Below are positions 29,322-38,287 of a stretch of 64,000 bases of DNA, in pieces (position 1 is the stretch's first letter; each line of letters starts with the position of its first letter). Position numbers and translations under genes: made by a program. The stretch is from Bryobacterales bacterium (GTDB lineage: Bacteria > Acidobacteriota > Terriglobia > Bryobacterales > Bryobacteraceae), in assembly GCA_020854055.1 (NCBI GenBank), contig JADZGD010000120.1, forward strand, positions 1-64,000, in the 5' to 3' direction. Below the pieces are notes generated by a model. That model worked only from the letters and a program-made list of their open reading frames with translations. It did not search any database and was not told the DNA's origin.

Positions 29322-30902
29322 CTAATGCGTCTTTTCAGCAATCGACTTGGCCTGCAGGAACTGCAACAGGTAGTCCGGCCCGCCGGCCTTTGAGTCGGTT
29401 CCCGACATGTTGAACCCGCCGAATGGATGAGCGCCCACCATGGCGCCGGTACACTTGCGGTTGATGTACAGGTTGCCGACAAAGAACTGATCGCGGGTCT
29501 TGGCAATCTTCTCCGGGTTACGCGTGTAAACGGCGCCGGTGAGGCCGAACCGCGTATCGTTGGCCAGCCGCAGCGCGTCGTCGAAGTCCGCGGCCCGCGT
29601 CACTGCCAGTACCGGACCGAAGATCTCCTCCTGGAAAATGGTGGCCTTGGAATCCACTCCGGCAATGACCGTCGGCTGAATGAAGTAGCCCTCGCCGCTG
29701 GCAGCGGCGCCCCCGGCCACCAACTGGCCCTCCTGCTTGCCGGCCTCGATATAGCGCAGAATCGACTTCCGTGCCCCGTCGTTGATCACCGGGCCCATGT
29801 AGTTGGCGAAGTCGTCGGCCGCGCCCACCTTCAATCCGGCTACCCGGCTGGTCAACTTCTTGAGAAACGGTTCATAAACCTTCTCGCTGACAATCGCTCG
29901 CGAGCAGGCCGAACACTTCTGCCCCTGGTAGCCGAAGGCCGAAACCAGTACCCCGTCCACGGCCGCGTCCAGGTCGGCCTCATCGTCAACGATAATGGCG
30001 TCCTTGCCGCCCATCTCGGCAATCACCCGTTTGATCCAGATCTGGCCCTTTTGGGGGCGCGCGGCCAGCTCGTTGATGTGCAGCCCCACCTCCATCGAAC
30101 CGGTGAAGGCGATGAATCGCGTCTTGGGGTGCGACACCAGCACATCGCCCACCGCCGAACCGCTGCCCGTGACGAAGCAGAAACTCCGGTCCGGGAAACC
30201 AGCCTCGAGCAGGACTTCAACGAACCGGGCGGCGATGGTGGGCGTATCGCTCGATGGCTTCAGCACCACGGTGTTACCCGCTACCAGCGCCGCCGTGGTC
30301 ATGCCCGCCAGGATGGCCAGCGGAAAGTTCCAGGGCGGAACCACAACGCCCACCCCCAGCGGCAGGTACACCAGCCGCGCCTGTTCTCCGGGAAGTTGGG
30401 AGACCGGCTGCGGCCCGGCGAAACGCTCCATCTGTAGCGCATAGTACTCGCAGAAGTCGATCGCCTCGCTGACATCGGCTTCGGCTTCGGGCCAGGTCTT
30501 GCCGGCTTCGAAGACCTGCCACGCATCCATCTCCATTTTGCGCCGGCGCAAAATCACCGCCGCCCGGCGGAGCATTCCGATCCGTTCGCTAGCCGGTATC
30601 GCCGCCCAGGTAGGAAAGTACTCCCAGGCCGCCTCCACCGCCGCGGCCGCTTGTTCCGGTGATGCCCTCTGGTGCGTTCCGACCACCTCGGAAGGCCGAG
30701 ACGGGTTGAGCGAGCGGAGTCTTGACTCGGTGCGAAAATGCTTGCCCCCAATCAGAAGTTCCGACTCGTCGCCGAACCGCGAGCGCACGAGTTCGGCTGC
30801 CTTCAGCGCCTCGGCGCGCACCTCGGGCCGGGAAAAGTCGGCATAGGGCTCATTCCTGAATTCGGACAGACTTTGAGCGTTGTTTGCGAGTAGAGTGCTC
30901 AC
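29322..30902 (-). CDS. pruA: L-glutamate gamma-semialdehyde dehydrogenase (P5C dehydrogenase)
   Basis: This NAD-dependent aldehyde dehydrogenase finishes proline breakdown by oxidising glutamate semialdehyde to glutamate. The 526-residue protein has the cofactor motif VVPPWNFPLAIL, the catalytic base in VIAEMGGKDAI and the nucleophile in GQKCSACSRAI. The end, HPFGGFNMSGTDSKAGGPDYLLQF, is typical of the RocA/PruA stand-alone branch. No proline dehydrogenase gene is in the window. It stops 3 bases from the mtgA stop, convergent. Confidence 0.94.
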   Translation of the reverse strand: MSTLLANNAQSLSEFRNEPYADFSRPEVRAEALKAAELVRSRFGDESELLIGGKHFRTESRLRSLNPSRPSEVVGTHQRASPEQAAAAVEAAWEYFPTWAAIPASERIGMLRRAAVILRRRKMEMDAWQVFEAGKTWPEAEADVSEAIDFCEYYALQMERFAGPQPVSQLPGEQARLVYLPLGVGVVVPPWNFPLAILAGMTTAALVAGNTVVLKPSSDTPTIAARFVEVLLEAGFPDRSFCFVTGSGSAVGDVLVSHPKTRFIAFTGSMEVGLHINELAARPQKGQIWIKRVIAEMGGKDAIIVDDEADLDAAVDGVLVSAFGYQGQKCSACSRAIVSEKVYEPFLKKLTSRVAGLKVGAADDFANYMGPVINDGARKSILRYIEAGKQEGQLVAGGAAASGEGYFIQPTVIAGVDSKATIFQEEIFGPVLAVTRAADFDDALRLANDTRFGLTGAVYTRNPEKIAKTRDQFFVGNLYINRKCTGAMVGAHPFGGFNMSGTDSKAGGPDYLLQFLQAKSIAEKTH

Positions 30903-30967
30903 TTGACGCGCCTCCCGGGCGCGGACTGTTTCGACTCAGAAGCGCAACGGCTGACCGCCCGCGGGCG

Positions 30968-31237
30968 TCAGCCCTCCATAAGCTGGCGGCCGCGCTCAAA
31001 CAGTTCAGCGGTTTCACCGGCCACTTTGCGGCCTTTCTCATACAACTCCCGTCCGCGATCCATTACTTCGCGGCTGGTCTTGCTGACAGCGTCCCTGCTT
31101 TGCCGGGATTTATCGCTAAGAAAACGCCGGGTGGTCTTGCCCGAGGCGGGAGCGTAAAGGAGAGCGATGGAGGCGCCAAGCGCCGCGCCGGCGATGAACC
31201 AGATGAGATTTTCGGAAAAGTCCGACCCTTCCTGCAT
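30968..31237 (-). CDS. YtxH-like membrane protein
   Basis: This 89-residue protein has one N-terminal membrane helix (LIWFIAGAALGASIALLYAP), followed by ASGKTTRRFLSDK, which is the YtxH/gas-vesicle-like signature. The basic-acidic helical tail (GRELYEKGRKVAGETAELFERGRQL) shows near-repeats of a Gly-Arg-x-Leu-Tyr/Phe-Glu theme. It is often stress-induced in other bacteria, but the exact role is unknown. It sits upstream of pruA by 65 bases and may be co-transcribed. Confidence 0.8.
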   Translation of the reverse strand: MQEGSDFSENLIWFIAGAALGASIALLYAPASGKTTRRFLSDKSRQSRDAVSKTSREVMDRGRELYEKGRKVAGETAELFERGRQLMEG

Positions 31238-31320
31238 GAGCTATCCTCCTTCCCCATTTTACAACCCGATTCAAGGCTCCTCTCCGCCGAATCCGTCGAT
31301 CCTCGCGGTATGCTCGAAGT

Positions 31321-31839
31321 ATGGCTGACCAACCAGAACTGGTAACCGTTTTCCGATCCGCCGAACCGAGCGCCCGCAGGGAAGCCGAGCAGATCCACAA
31401 CGTCCTGGTGGAAGCCGGCTTACACTCCAGCATGTTTGATGATTCGACTCCCGGGGTTGTGGTGGGAACCTGGGAAGTCCGCGTGCCGGAGGCGGAGACG
31501 GCGAGTGCCGAGCAGGTTCTGGCGGCCCACGCCGGCGCGGAGCAGGATGAGGAAGACCAGGACGGCAGGGTCGATCCTTCACGCCAACTGGACACCGAAT
31601 CGGTCTACCAGTCACTGGGAACGAATGCCGAGATGGAAGCCATGGCCATTCAGGGACTGCTGCAGTCCAATGGCATCGATGCCATCGTGGTGGGCGACAG
31701 CATTCTTCCACAATTCGGCTTTGAGGTTCGTGTCGCCCGCGAACTTCTGGAGCAGGCCAGGGAGTTGATCGCTAAAGCCGAAGCCGAAGGCCCTCAGGCC
31801 GCCTCGGAAGAGGCGGAAGAACCCGCTCCTGAAGTTTGA
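31321..31839 (+). CDS. Tandem DUF2007-like putative signal-transducing protein
   Basis: This acidic 172-residue soluble protein seems to hold two copies of a small ferredoxin-like module of the DUF2007 type. The first is about residues 6-65 (LVTVFRSAEPSARREAEQIHNVLVEAG, EVRVPEAE). The second is about residues 92-155 (SVYQSLGTNAEMEAMAIQGLLQSNG, GFEVRVARELLEQA). Each ends in a VRV strand followed by a helix. The tail is rich in Glu and Ala. The role is unknown; DUF2007 proteins are annotated only as putative signal transducers. It is divergent from the YtxH gene across 83 bases. Confidence 0.7.
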   Translation: MADQPELVTVFRSAEPSARREAEQIHNVLVEAGLHSSMFDDSTPGVVVGTWEVRVPEAETASAEQVLAAHAGAEQDEEDQDGRVDPSRQLDTESVYQSLGTNAEMEAMAIQGLLQSNGIDAIVVGDSILPQFGFEVRVARELLEQARELIAKAEAEGPQAASEEAEEPAPEV

Positions 31840-31859
31840 TAGCGCCGCACTGGCGTCTG

Positions 31860-32318
31860 CTAGAGCGCCTTCAGCGCTTCCAGCACCTGTGCGGCATGTC
31901 CGGCGGGTTTTACCTTGTTGAAGATCTTCGCGATGTGACCGTTCTTGTCGATCAGGAAGGTGGTGCGCTCGACGCCCATCGACTTCCGGCCGCACATATT
32001 CTTCTCCTTCCATACACCGTATGCCTCGGCCGCGGCATGCTCCACGTCGGCCAGCAGCGGGAATGGAAGCGAGTACTTGGCCTGGAACTGATCCTGTGCC
32101 CGAACCGTATCGGGAGACACGCCGGCCACCACCGCCCCGGCGAATTTCGGCAGCGCATCGCGGAACTCGCAGGCCTCCGTGGTGCAGCCGGGCGTATTCG
32201 CTCGCGGGTAGAAGTACAAAACCACGTTGGCGCCGCGGTGATCTTTCAAACGGAACTGCTCACCCCGGTTCGTTTCCAGGTGGATATCCGGCGCCAGGTC
32301 GCCCTCTCTCAGTGCCAT
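31860..32318 (-). CDS. bcp: Thioredoxin-dependent peroxiredoxin, Bcp/PrxQ type
   Basis: This enzyme reduces hydrogen and organic peroxides using thioredoxin. The ATG at 32318 (MALREGDLAPD) gives 152 residues, the family length; an upstream in-frame start at 32360 adds a non-conserved stretch. The active site reads YPRANTPGCTTEACEFRD, with peroxidatic and resolving cysteines five residues apart as in Bcp. SPDTV and GVERTTFLIDKNG follow. It converges on the DUF2007-like gene and is divergent from the cytochrome gene. Confidence 0.94.
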   Translation of the reverse strand: MALREGDLAPDIHLETNRGEQFRLKDHRGANVVLYFYPRANTPGCTTEACEFRDALPKFAGAVVAGVSPDTVRAQDQFQAKYSLPFPLLADVEHAAAEAYGVWKEKNMCGRKSMGVERTTFLIDKNGHIAKIFNKVKPAGHAAQVLEALKAL

Positions 32319-32377
32319 ACCCAAGATTGTAAACTGGAGGTTATCTCGGATCGTTCGCAAACACAGAGGAGCTTATC

Positions 32378-32713
32378 TTGGGAATCAGGGGATCGCTGGT
32401 CATTCTAGGCTTGGCCGCCTTCGTTGCCTCCGGGGCTCCGGCGCGGAAAAAGGCAGGCAATGCCGCTCAAGGCAAAGCGTTGTTCGACGAGCAGTGTGCG
32501 GTCTGTCATGATGACACCGGCACCGACAAGAAACTTGGACCGGAACTGAAGGGTCTGTTTAAGCGGGCTAAGATGGCTGACGGCAAGCCGGTCACCAGGG
32601 CCAACGTCCGCGCGCGCATCCACAGTGGCGGCAATGGCATGCCCGCGTTTCCGGATCTCACGGCCGGCGATCTCGATAACCTGTTGGCATACCTGATGTC
32701 GATTTCGCGATAA
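32378..32713 (+). CDS. Small secreted c-type cytochrome
   Basis: This 111-residue protein has a signal peptide (MGIRGSLVILGLAAFVASGAPA) and one heme-binding CAVCH motif near residue 40. The likely distal ligand is Met in NGMPAFPDLT near residue 89. It ends in the class I helix LDNLLAYLMSI. The start is TTG 32378, supported by AGAGGAG about 8 bases upstream. It probably carries electrons in the periplasm. No oxidase lies nearby. Confidence 0.9.
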   Translation: MGIRGSLVILGLAAFVASGAPARKKAGNAAQGKALFDEQCAVCHDDTGTDKKLGPELKGLFKRAKMADGKPVTRANVRARIHSGGNGMPAFPDLTAGDLDNLLAYLMSISR

Positions 32714-32780
32714 TCGAGATTGAGGCCGCCAACTCCCGGCTGCTGCCGCGGTGCGCTGGCCTCAACCTTCAGGAGATCGC

Positions 32781-33908
32781 TTGCAGAGCCGCAGAAGTTT
32801 CCTCTCCCTGGCCATGGCGCCGCTTGTTCGCCAGACCCCTTTTGCCTGGAGCGGCATCGCTCCGGGGAAATGGGTTCGCATTTCAGCCGATGGCCCGCCC
32901 GCGCCAAAAATCTTCCATGGCGGTGCGGCCATTGCGGCCAGCCGCGGCGAGGTGTACTTTTTCGGTTCCGATACTCATGAGGTCAGTCCCGCGGAAAAAG
33001 TGGAATCAAACAGCGTCTGGCGTCTGGACCTGGTCACCATGACCTGGAGCCAGGATTACCAGCCCGATCCCAAGTCTACCTATCGTCTGCTCGACGACGG
33101 GCAGACGGTTACCACCGCCAGCCGTCCCTGGGCCATGCACACCTTTGCCGCCATGAAATGGGACCCAAGCGTCAACCGGCTGATGGTGGTGAGCCATCCC
33201 GCTCACGCCCGCTTCGAGCCTCACAAGCGCTTCCCGATGTTCAAGGGCGACTGGTACAAACATCTGAAGCCGATGCATTGGGAATACGATCCGGCGGCCA
33301 AACAGTGGATGCGCCTGGAGACCGATCCCCCTGCGCTTTTTGCCGAGGCCATGGTCTGGGACCCGGACCATAAGCAGATGATTGGTCACAACGGAACCCG
33401 GACGTTTCATTTCGAACGGGACCGCAACCGCTGGGTGGCCTACGACGCCGCCACCGTGGCCGGAGGCTGGCATCGCAGCCTGGTCTACGATACATACGCC
33501 CACCGCGTCCTGCTTCTCGGCCTGAACTCGGGCAGCAACGTGCTGTGGTCTTACGATCCGGAAAAGCACCGTTGGGAACAGGTCCAGGTGAAGGGCTGGT
33601 GCATGCCGGCTAACGGGGCAACCATCGCGTACAGCATCCGCCAAAGCCGTATGCTCTATCTGGCCAACGACAATCCCGACCAGTACAACAATCCCGGCGG
33701 CAAATCGGCAACGTTCGTCTACGATTCGGCCGACTGTTACTGGAACCGCCTCGACGGCGATTCACCGGAGCTTTACGGCATGAATTACCTGATGCAGTAT
33801 GTCCCTGGGCACGACGCCTTCCTACATTTTGAAAAGTCGAAAGACTCGGCGAACCGCATCGTAATCCATGGCTTCCGCTTAGATCCAGGCGCGAAAACGG
33901 GCGTTTAG
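32781..33908 (+). CDS. Secreted kelch-type beta-propeller protein
   Basis: This protein of 375 residues starts at TTG 32781, chosen because AGGAG sits 5 bases upstream and it yields a Tat-like signal (QSRRSFLSLAMAPLV). The body shows kelch-like blades: GGAAIAASRGEVYFFGSDT, then SNSVWRLDLVTMTW, HWEYDPAAKQWMRLE, LWSYDPEKHRWEQV and FVYDSADCYWNRL. Each ends in an aromatic W or Y strand. No catalytic residues are recognisable. Its 3' end overlaps the DUF6807 gene on the other strand by 30 bases. Confidence 0.78.
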   Translation: MQSRRSFLSLAMAPLVRQTPFAWSGIAPGKWVRISADGPPAPKIFHGGAAIAASRGEVYFFGSDTHEVSPAEKVESNSVWRLDLVTMTWSQDYQPDPKSTYRLLDDGQTVTTASRPWAMHTFAAMKWDPSVNRLMVVSHPAHARFEPHKRFPMFKGDWYKHLKPMHWEYDPAAKQWMRLETDPPALFAEAMVWDPDHKQMIGHNGTRTFHFERDRNRWVAYDAATVAGGWHRSLVYDTYAHRVLLLGLNSGSNVLWSYDPEKHRWEQVQVKGWCMPANGATIAYSIRQSRMLYLANDNPDQYNNPGGKSATFVYDSADCYWNRLDGDSPELYGMNYLMQYVPGHDAFLHFEKSKDSANRIVIHGFRLDPGAKTGV

Positions 33909-34745
33909 TGCCTCAGCGCGTGGTTCGCCGGCAAAGGCCAGTACTGCCCAACGGAAGCGAATCTTCTGCTTCGCCGCCAGGTCGAAGGGAGCGTAAAAGG
34001 TAGGCGCGGCGCTCAAGTAACCGAACTTGTTGTTCATCACGAAAAACGGGTTCGGATGGCGTGGGTTTGAGGGGTGGTCGAACATGACGATGGTCTTCGC
34101 CGCCCCGTGATAAGCGCACCACAATGCCTTCTCGCCATTGGCCTTGTCAATCGTTGCCGTGCCGTTCGAGTTCAACACGCCACCGCCATCCATGGGGGGT
34201 ATCACACGCACCCCCAGGCCGTCATACACGTGTTGCCCGGCGGCCAGCTTCACCGGGCCGTTCACCGCTTCCAACTCGGTAATCCATTCCAGCCAGGTAG
34301 CGCCGCCAGTGGGTTCCGGCACACGGATTGCACGGCGCTCCAAAAGCAGCAGTCTGCCTTCGGCCACCCAGCGGTTCCGCTCCACAATCTCGATGGGCGG
34401 CTTCGAGCGCAGTCTCTCGAACCGCTCGTGGACGATCTGCCCGTGGCGTCCGGGATTGGTTTCGCCCCAGAAGTCGATACCATCTACCTCGGACCAGGCC
34501 ACCATCAGTCCGCGATGATGCACGTGGTCGTGCGGGCTGTCCAGCGTCACCGGCTCACCGCCCGGCAGGCACAGCGGATGGATATACGTCTTCGGCCGTG
34601 CCGCTGTGTAGCGGTGCTCCATCAGCACCGCGCCGTCGTAGCGGATGGTCAGCTTCTCGCCCGGCGTATCGGTGAGCGTCAGGCGCGGCTTACCGGCCGC
34701 AACCGCGGCACCGGCCGCAAACAACAAAGCACGCCTGGTATGCAC
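33879..34745 (-). CDS. Secreted DUF6807 (PmoA-like) protein
   Basis: This 288-residue protein has a Tat-like or Sec signal (HTRRALLFAAGAAVAAG) and the DUF6807/PmoA-like pattern. It opens as a jelly-roll with YIHPLCLPGGEPVTLDSP, and the metal-like HDHVHHRGLMVAW motif near residue 72 is the family hallmark. FWGETNPGRHGQIVHERF follows. The family name comes from a methane-monooxygenase-like label and is not evidence of methane oxidation; it is probably a carbohydrate-related enzyme or binding protein. It is the last gene of a four-gene operon, 2 bases after a nitrilase-family gene. Confidence 0.82.
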   Translation of the reverse strand: MHTRRALLFAAGAAVAAGKPRLTLTDTPGEKLTIRYDGAVLMEHRYTAARPKTYIHPLCLPGGEPVTLDSPHDHVHHRGLMVAWSEVDGIDFWGETNPGRHGQIVHERFERLRSKPPIEIVERNRWVAEGRLLLLERRAIRVPEPTGGATWLEWITELEAVNGPVKLAAGQHVYDGLGVRVIPPMDGGGVLNSNGTATIDKANGEKALWCAYHGAAKTIVMFDHPSNPRHPNPFFVMNNKFGYLSAAPTFYAPFDLAAKQKIRFRWAVLAFAGEPRAEALNARFRAWI

Positions 34746-34747
34746 AT

Positions 34748-35581
34748 TTACCTCGTAATCTCTATCTCTTTATAGATCTCCGGCCGCCGGAAGCGTATGG
34801 GTCCGGAGCCGACGCGCTTGTCGAGTTCGATCTTCGCCATTACGACCTGGTCTTCATCGCCGGGCGTGTCCTGGGCGATGATCTTCCCCGTCGGGTCGAT
34901 GAACAGGCAGCGGCGCGGGTGGATGAAAACCACCCAGACCCCGTTCTCGTAAGCCCGGGTGCGCATCATCGTATCGTTCATCTCTCCGTGCGAGCCCCAG
35001 GCCGGAACCAGAATCAACTGCGCGCCCTTGATGGCCAGAATGCGCGAGGTCTCCGGCAACTGCCGGTCCATGCAAATCAGGGTGCCCCAGCGGCCCAGCG
35101 GCGTGTCCACCACCGGAAACACCGTGCCCTGAGTGTTGAAAGGTTCATCCCGGGCGGTGTGCGTCTTTGAGTAGTGCGTTACAATCTCGCCGGCCGGCGA
35201 AAAAACCACCAGTGAGTTGTATGCCTTCCCCTCACGTTTCTCGGCAAACCCGATCAGCAGGAAGATCCTCAACTCCCTGGCCAGGTTCCGTACCCGTGTC
35301 AGCAGCGGCCCGTTAATTGGTTCGGCCACGGCCATGTAGCGTTCCGGGGTCAGGTCCGTCACTCTCTTGATATTGGCAACGTACCCCTCCAGGAAGCCCT
35401 CGGGCGTGGCGACTACCTGAGCGCCCCGGGAAGCGGCGATTCTCGCGTACCGGTCGAGCTTGGCGAAGTTCGCCTCCTTGTCCCACTCGGTAGCCATCAC
35501 CCGCAGGCCGGCCACGTTGAAGGAGATGTCCCCTGCGGCCGCGAGCGAAACGAAAAGCGATAAGGCAATCAGTAGCTTCAT
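34748..35581 (-). CDS. Secreted carbon-nitrogen hydrolase (nitrilase superfamily), paralogue 1
   Basis: This 277-residue amidohydrolase has a signal peptide (KLLIALSLFVSLAAAG), so it acts outside the cytoplasm. The complete catalytic triad of the superfamily is visible: Glu in VVATPEGFLEG, Lys in HYSKTHTARDE and Cys in GTLICMDRQLPE. The substrate is unknown. It lies in tandem with a second, leaderless paralogue 28 bases upstream and 2 bases before the DUF6807 gene. The two paralogues share the ending pattern RFRRPE-Y. Confidence 0.9.
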   Translation of the reverse strand: MKLLIALSLFVSLAAAGDISFNVAGLRVMATEWDKEANFAKLDRYARIAASRGAQVVATPEGFLEGYVANIKRVTDLTPERYMAVAEPINGPLLTRVRNLARELRIFLLIGFAEKREGKAYNSLVVFSPAGEIVTHYSKTHTARDEPFNTQGTVFPVVDTPLGRWGTLICMDRQLPETSRILAIKGAQLILVPAWGSHGEMNDTMMRTRAYENGVWVVFIHPRRCLFIDPTGKIIAQDTPGDEDQVVMAKIELDKRVGSGPIRFRRPEIYKEIEITR

Positions 35582-35609
35582 CGAAGAACTCGCTCCCCGG
35601 TTGTCTATC

Positions 35610-36488
35610 TTATTCGATCAGTGACCGGTAGAGTTCCGGGCGGCGGAAGCGGAACAGGTATTCGGGTTCGGCACGGGCGGCGGTCAGATCCTCAGCCTTC
35701 AACTCCACCATCAGCATCGTATCCTGGTCATCCTCGCGCAGGTTCTGCGCCACTACCTCGCCCCGTGGACCACAGGCCAGCGCTCCACCGGGGAACGATT
35801 GTTCGGCGTCGGCGCACTCGACATATCCAAAGTAATTGCACGCCACACCGAACACGCCATTCTCCTGGCAGCGCGCGCGCACCGCTCCCGAAGCCCAATC
35901 GAACCAGGCTTGCGGTGTTCCCGGCGCCGGGTCGGCGGCAAAGGGAAACAGCACGATCTCCGCGTTTTGCACCGCCAGTAAGCGCGTGGACTCGGGCAGC
36001 AGGGCGTCGAAGCAGATATTGATTCCAACCCGTCCGAACGGCGTCGCCACCACGGGCGGGGCCGGACCGCCGTTATAGAACGGCATCTCGAACATAGGGA
36101 TGTGCATCTTGCGCCAGGCGCCCAGCAGGCCGCCGGGCCCCACCAGCACGTGCGTGTTGTAAAGCACGTTGCCGGCGTCTTCCAACATTCCGGCGGCAAT
36201 ATGAATGCCGGAGCCGGCGGCGATCTCGATCAGCGTATGGATGGCGGGTCCGGGAACCGGCTGCGCCGCCTTGCGCGCGGCGACCAGCGCCTGCCGCAGC
36301 CAGGCCGAGTGGTCGCCCACGGGATGGTTCGGAATGAACCCGGTGATGGACAGTTCCGGGAATAAAATGAGAGCCGCGCCTTCGTTGGCGGCATGGGCGG
36401 CCGAGGCGGCGATCTTCTTCAGGTTGTCGCCCGTCTCGCCCGGCTTGCTCTCCACACTGGCGGCGGCGGCGTGTACGGATTCAATCAC
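35610..36488 (-). CDS. Carbon-nitrogen hydrolase (nitrilase superfamily), paralogue 2
   Basis: This 292-residue cytoplasmic member of the nitrilase superfamily has no signal peptide. The triad is complete: Glu in LILFPELSITGF, Lys in AWRKMHIPMFE and Cys in GINICFDALLPE. It probably hydrolyses an amide or carbamoyl compound. Its start overlaps the end of the upstream TIM-barrel-like gene by 8 bases, and its exported paralogue follows, so both likely serve the same pathway. Confidence 0.9.
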   Translation of the reverse strand: MIESVHAAAASVESKPGETGDNLKKIAASAAHAANEGAALILFPELSITGFIPNHPVGDHSAWLRQALVAARKAAQPVPGPAIHTLIEIAAGSGIHIAAGMLEDAGNVLYNTHVLVGPGGLLGAWRKMHIPMFEMPFYNGGPAPPVVATPFGRVGINICFDALLPESTRLLAVQNAEIVLFPFAADPAPGTPQAWFDWASGAVRARCQENGVFGVACNYFGYVECADAEQSFPGGALACGPRGEVVAQNLREDDQDTMLMVELKAEDLTAARAEPEYLFRFRRPELYRSLIE

Positions 36489-38016
36489 TGGGCGCTCCTT
36501 CGATGTCCCTCAGCAAAGCGGTATCCAAGGGACCCACGCGTACCTGCCGCACATTTCCCTTTAGCGCCACCGAGAAGGACTCGCTTCGATTTGACAGATT
36601 CCACAAAAGCACTGACCGCGCGCCTGGATACCACGCGCACACAGCCGGCTTGTCTTCCTTGATAAGCGGCACATTCCCGAGTTGCGGGAGCAGCTTAGCC
36701 TTCAGCCGGAACAGATCCTCGAGCGTTTCCGGAGTGTATTTGCGCGAAACGAACCCGGCGCCGCCGGGCAGAGAGGCGGCATCCGCGTCCGAAAGGAACG
36801 TCCTTCCGGCGTGGGTGGGCTTATCGGTTACCTCGAAGGGAACGCCCGTCGCCAGAAACAGGCTGAACGGCTTGTCGTCGCCAACGTAGCGGCTGGCCTC
36901 GCCCCAGTAGTGTTTGAACGGCCCTCTCGGGCGATGTCCGGCCAATACCTGATGGATGGCAGCCTGCTTCTTCATGGCCGGAGCCAGCGTATCCCAGTGA
37001 GTCACCGGAAATGGATCGAGGCCGCTCATGAACATCGTGTTCCGAACGTCAGCCAGGGTGGAGATCACCAGTTTAGCCGCCATGTTGGCGGCCGAGAGGC
37101 GGTTCTCGGGGAAAGCCGTGGTTTCACTAAATGCCAGTTCCGGACTCACGAACCGCCGGTGGAACAGGGCGCTGAACAGTTCGTCCGTTTTGCCTTTCAC
37201 CGGATCGAAAGACCGGTCGTCGAACATCAACTCACCCACCCGGAATGGTACGCCCGCATAGTCAGCCATCCGGATGCCGGCCTTTTCGGCGCCCAGATAC
37301 ATCACCATGATCCCCATTGTGACGCTGGAGGTTGCCCGCTGCTGGGCGCGGAAGCAGGCCGTCAACTCGCTGGCATGGAACTCCACCCAGGCCCTCAGCA
37401 TGGGTGAGAGGCGGCGGGCGGTGATGTCGCCGCGGAGCGGATCGGCAAAATTCGCAGGATAGCCGTGCAAGCGTCGGAAGCGCGCCTGGTGTTCGGGACA
37501 GAAGCAGCCGCCGATCACCCCCGGGCCGCGCGCCAGGCGAAAGTCATCATCCAGGAAGATCCTGCTGGTGCCGAGCGTCGCCAGTTTCCGCACCGCCGCC
37601 ACGTTCTCCTCGGTCGCCGGCGGGTGCAGGGAGGTGCCCCAATAAGGGGCACCCGACGCCGGGATACACTGCTTCCAATGCGGGGGCGGAATCAACATCA
37701 CGGCCTTGGGGTCGGAGCTGAGGGAGTTGCCTGGATGGCCCAGCGGCACATTGCCAATCTGCGCCTCCATGCCCGCCTTGCGGATCATTCCCACCATTCG
37801 TCCTATCTGTTCAAGCGGATAGGGCCAGTGACCGTATAAAAAACCGGTAGTCCACACATGGCCGACACCGGCCCGGTGGACCGTCTCCAGGATCCCGGGA
37901 TGACCTTCAATCGCGGTCGCCGACAGACAGACATGGAATTGCCGGCCGGCAGTCGCTGCCGGGACGAACATAGCAGCAGAGCTTTGGAGCAGCCGGCGTC
38001 GCGTGAGTGTTGGCAT
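36481..38016 (-). CDS. Tat-exported protein, probable glycoside-hydrolase-like TIM barrel, family not recognised
   Basis: This 511-residue protein has a Tat signal (LTRRRLLQSSAAMFVPAA). The body reads like a (beta/alpha)8 hydrolase: ETVHRAGVGHVWTTGFLYGHW, TSRIFLDDDFRLARG (a strand ending in three Asp), WVEFHASELTACFRAQQ. A C-terminal beta-sandwich-like tail (VLLWNLSNRSESFSVALKG) resembles the all-beta domain of glycosidases. I cannot assign a family or catalytic residues. It is first in the four-gene operon with two nitrilase-family genes and DUF6807. Confidence 0.7.
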   Translation of the reverse strand: MPTLTRRRLLQSSAAMFVPAATAGRQFHVCLSATAIEGHPGILETVHRAGVGHVWTTGFLYGHWPYPLEQIGRMVGMIRKAGMEAQIGNVPLGHPGNSLSSDPKAVMLIPPPHWKQCIPASGAPYWGTSLHPPATEENVAAVRKLATLGTSRIFLDDDFRLARGPGVIGGCFCPEHQARFRRLHGYPANFADPLRGDITARRLSPMLRAWVEFHASELTACFRAQQRATSSVTMGIMVMYLGAEKAGIRMADYAGVPFRVGELMFDDRSFDPVKGKTDELFSALFHRRFVSPELAFSETTAFPENRLSAANMAAKLVISTLADVRNTMFMSGLDPFPVTHWDTLAPAMKKQAAIHQVLAGHRPRGPFKHYWGEASRYVGDDKPFSLFLATGVPFEVTDKPTHAGRTFLSDADAASLPGGAGFVSRKYTPETLEDLFRLKAKLLPQLGNVPLIKEDKPAVCAWYPGARSVLLWNLSNRSESFSVALKGNVRQVRVGPLDTALLRDIEGAPSD

Positions 38017-38175
38017 GGCGGCGGTCAGAGAGCATCGTATCGCAGCCGCGAGCGATTCGGAAGCAGCGACGGCGCGATGAGCGATTTCCCCCAGTGCCGT
38101 TCGCCTGGCCAGCCCGTCGCTCTACCGCCTAACACGCTGTATCTGTGGCAGTTAGGCAATACCAGGCAGATCTGT

Positions 38176-38190
38176 CCGGGGTTGGCCCCG
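38176..38190. other. Hairpin upstream of the acyl-CoA dehydrogenase gene
   Basis: The 265-base gap (38017-38287) between divergent genes contains CGGGG-TTGG-CCCCG, a perfect short hairpin about 100 bases before the downstream start. No clear promoter could be placed. I see no gene in the gap. Confidence 0.3.
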
Positions 38191-38287
38191 CGATTGCATT
38201 ATTCCTCAGCCTGACGACCGATTTCCGCGGATCGAATGGAGGTGACTGGGGAATTTCACTCACTTCCGGGAAGAAGAAGAGGTGGAC

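Noticed and set aside
38140-38165. Possible sigma-54 promoter (GG and GC elements in TGGCAGTTAGGCAAT)
   Set aside because: The GG to GC spacing is about 3 bases too short for a -24/-12 promoter.
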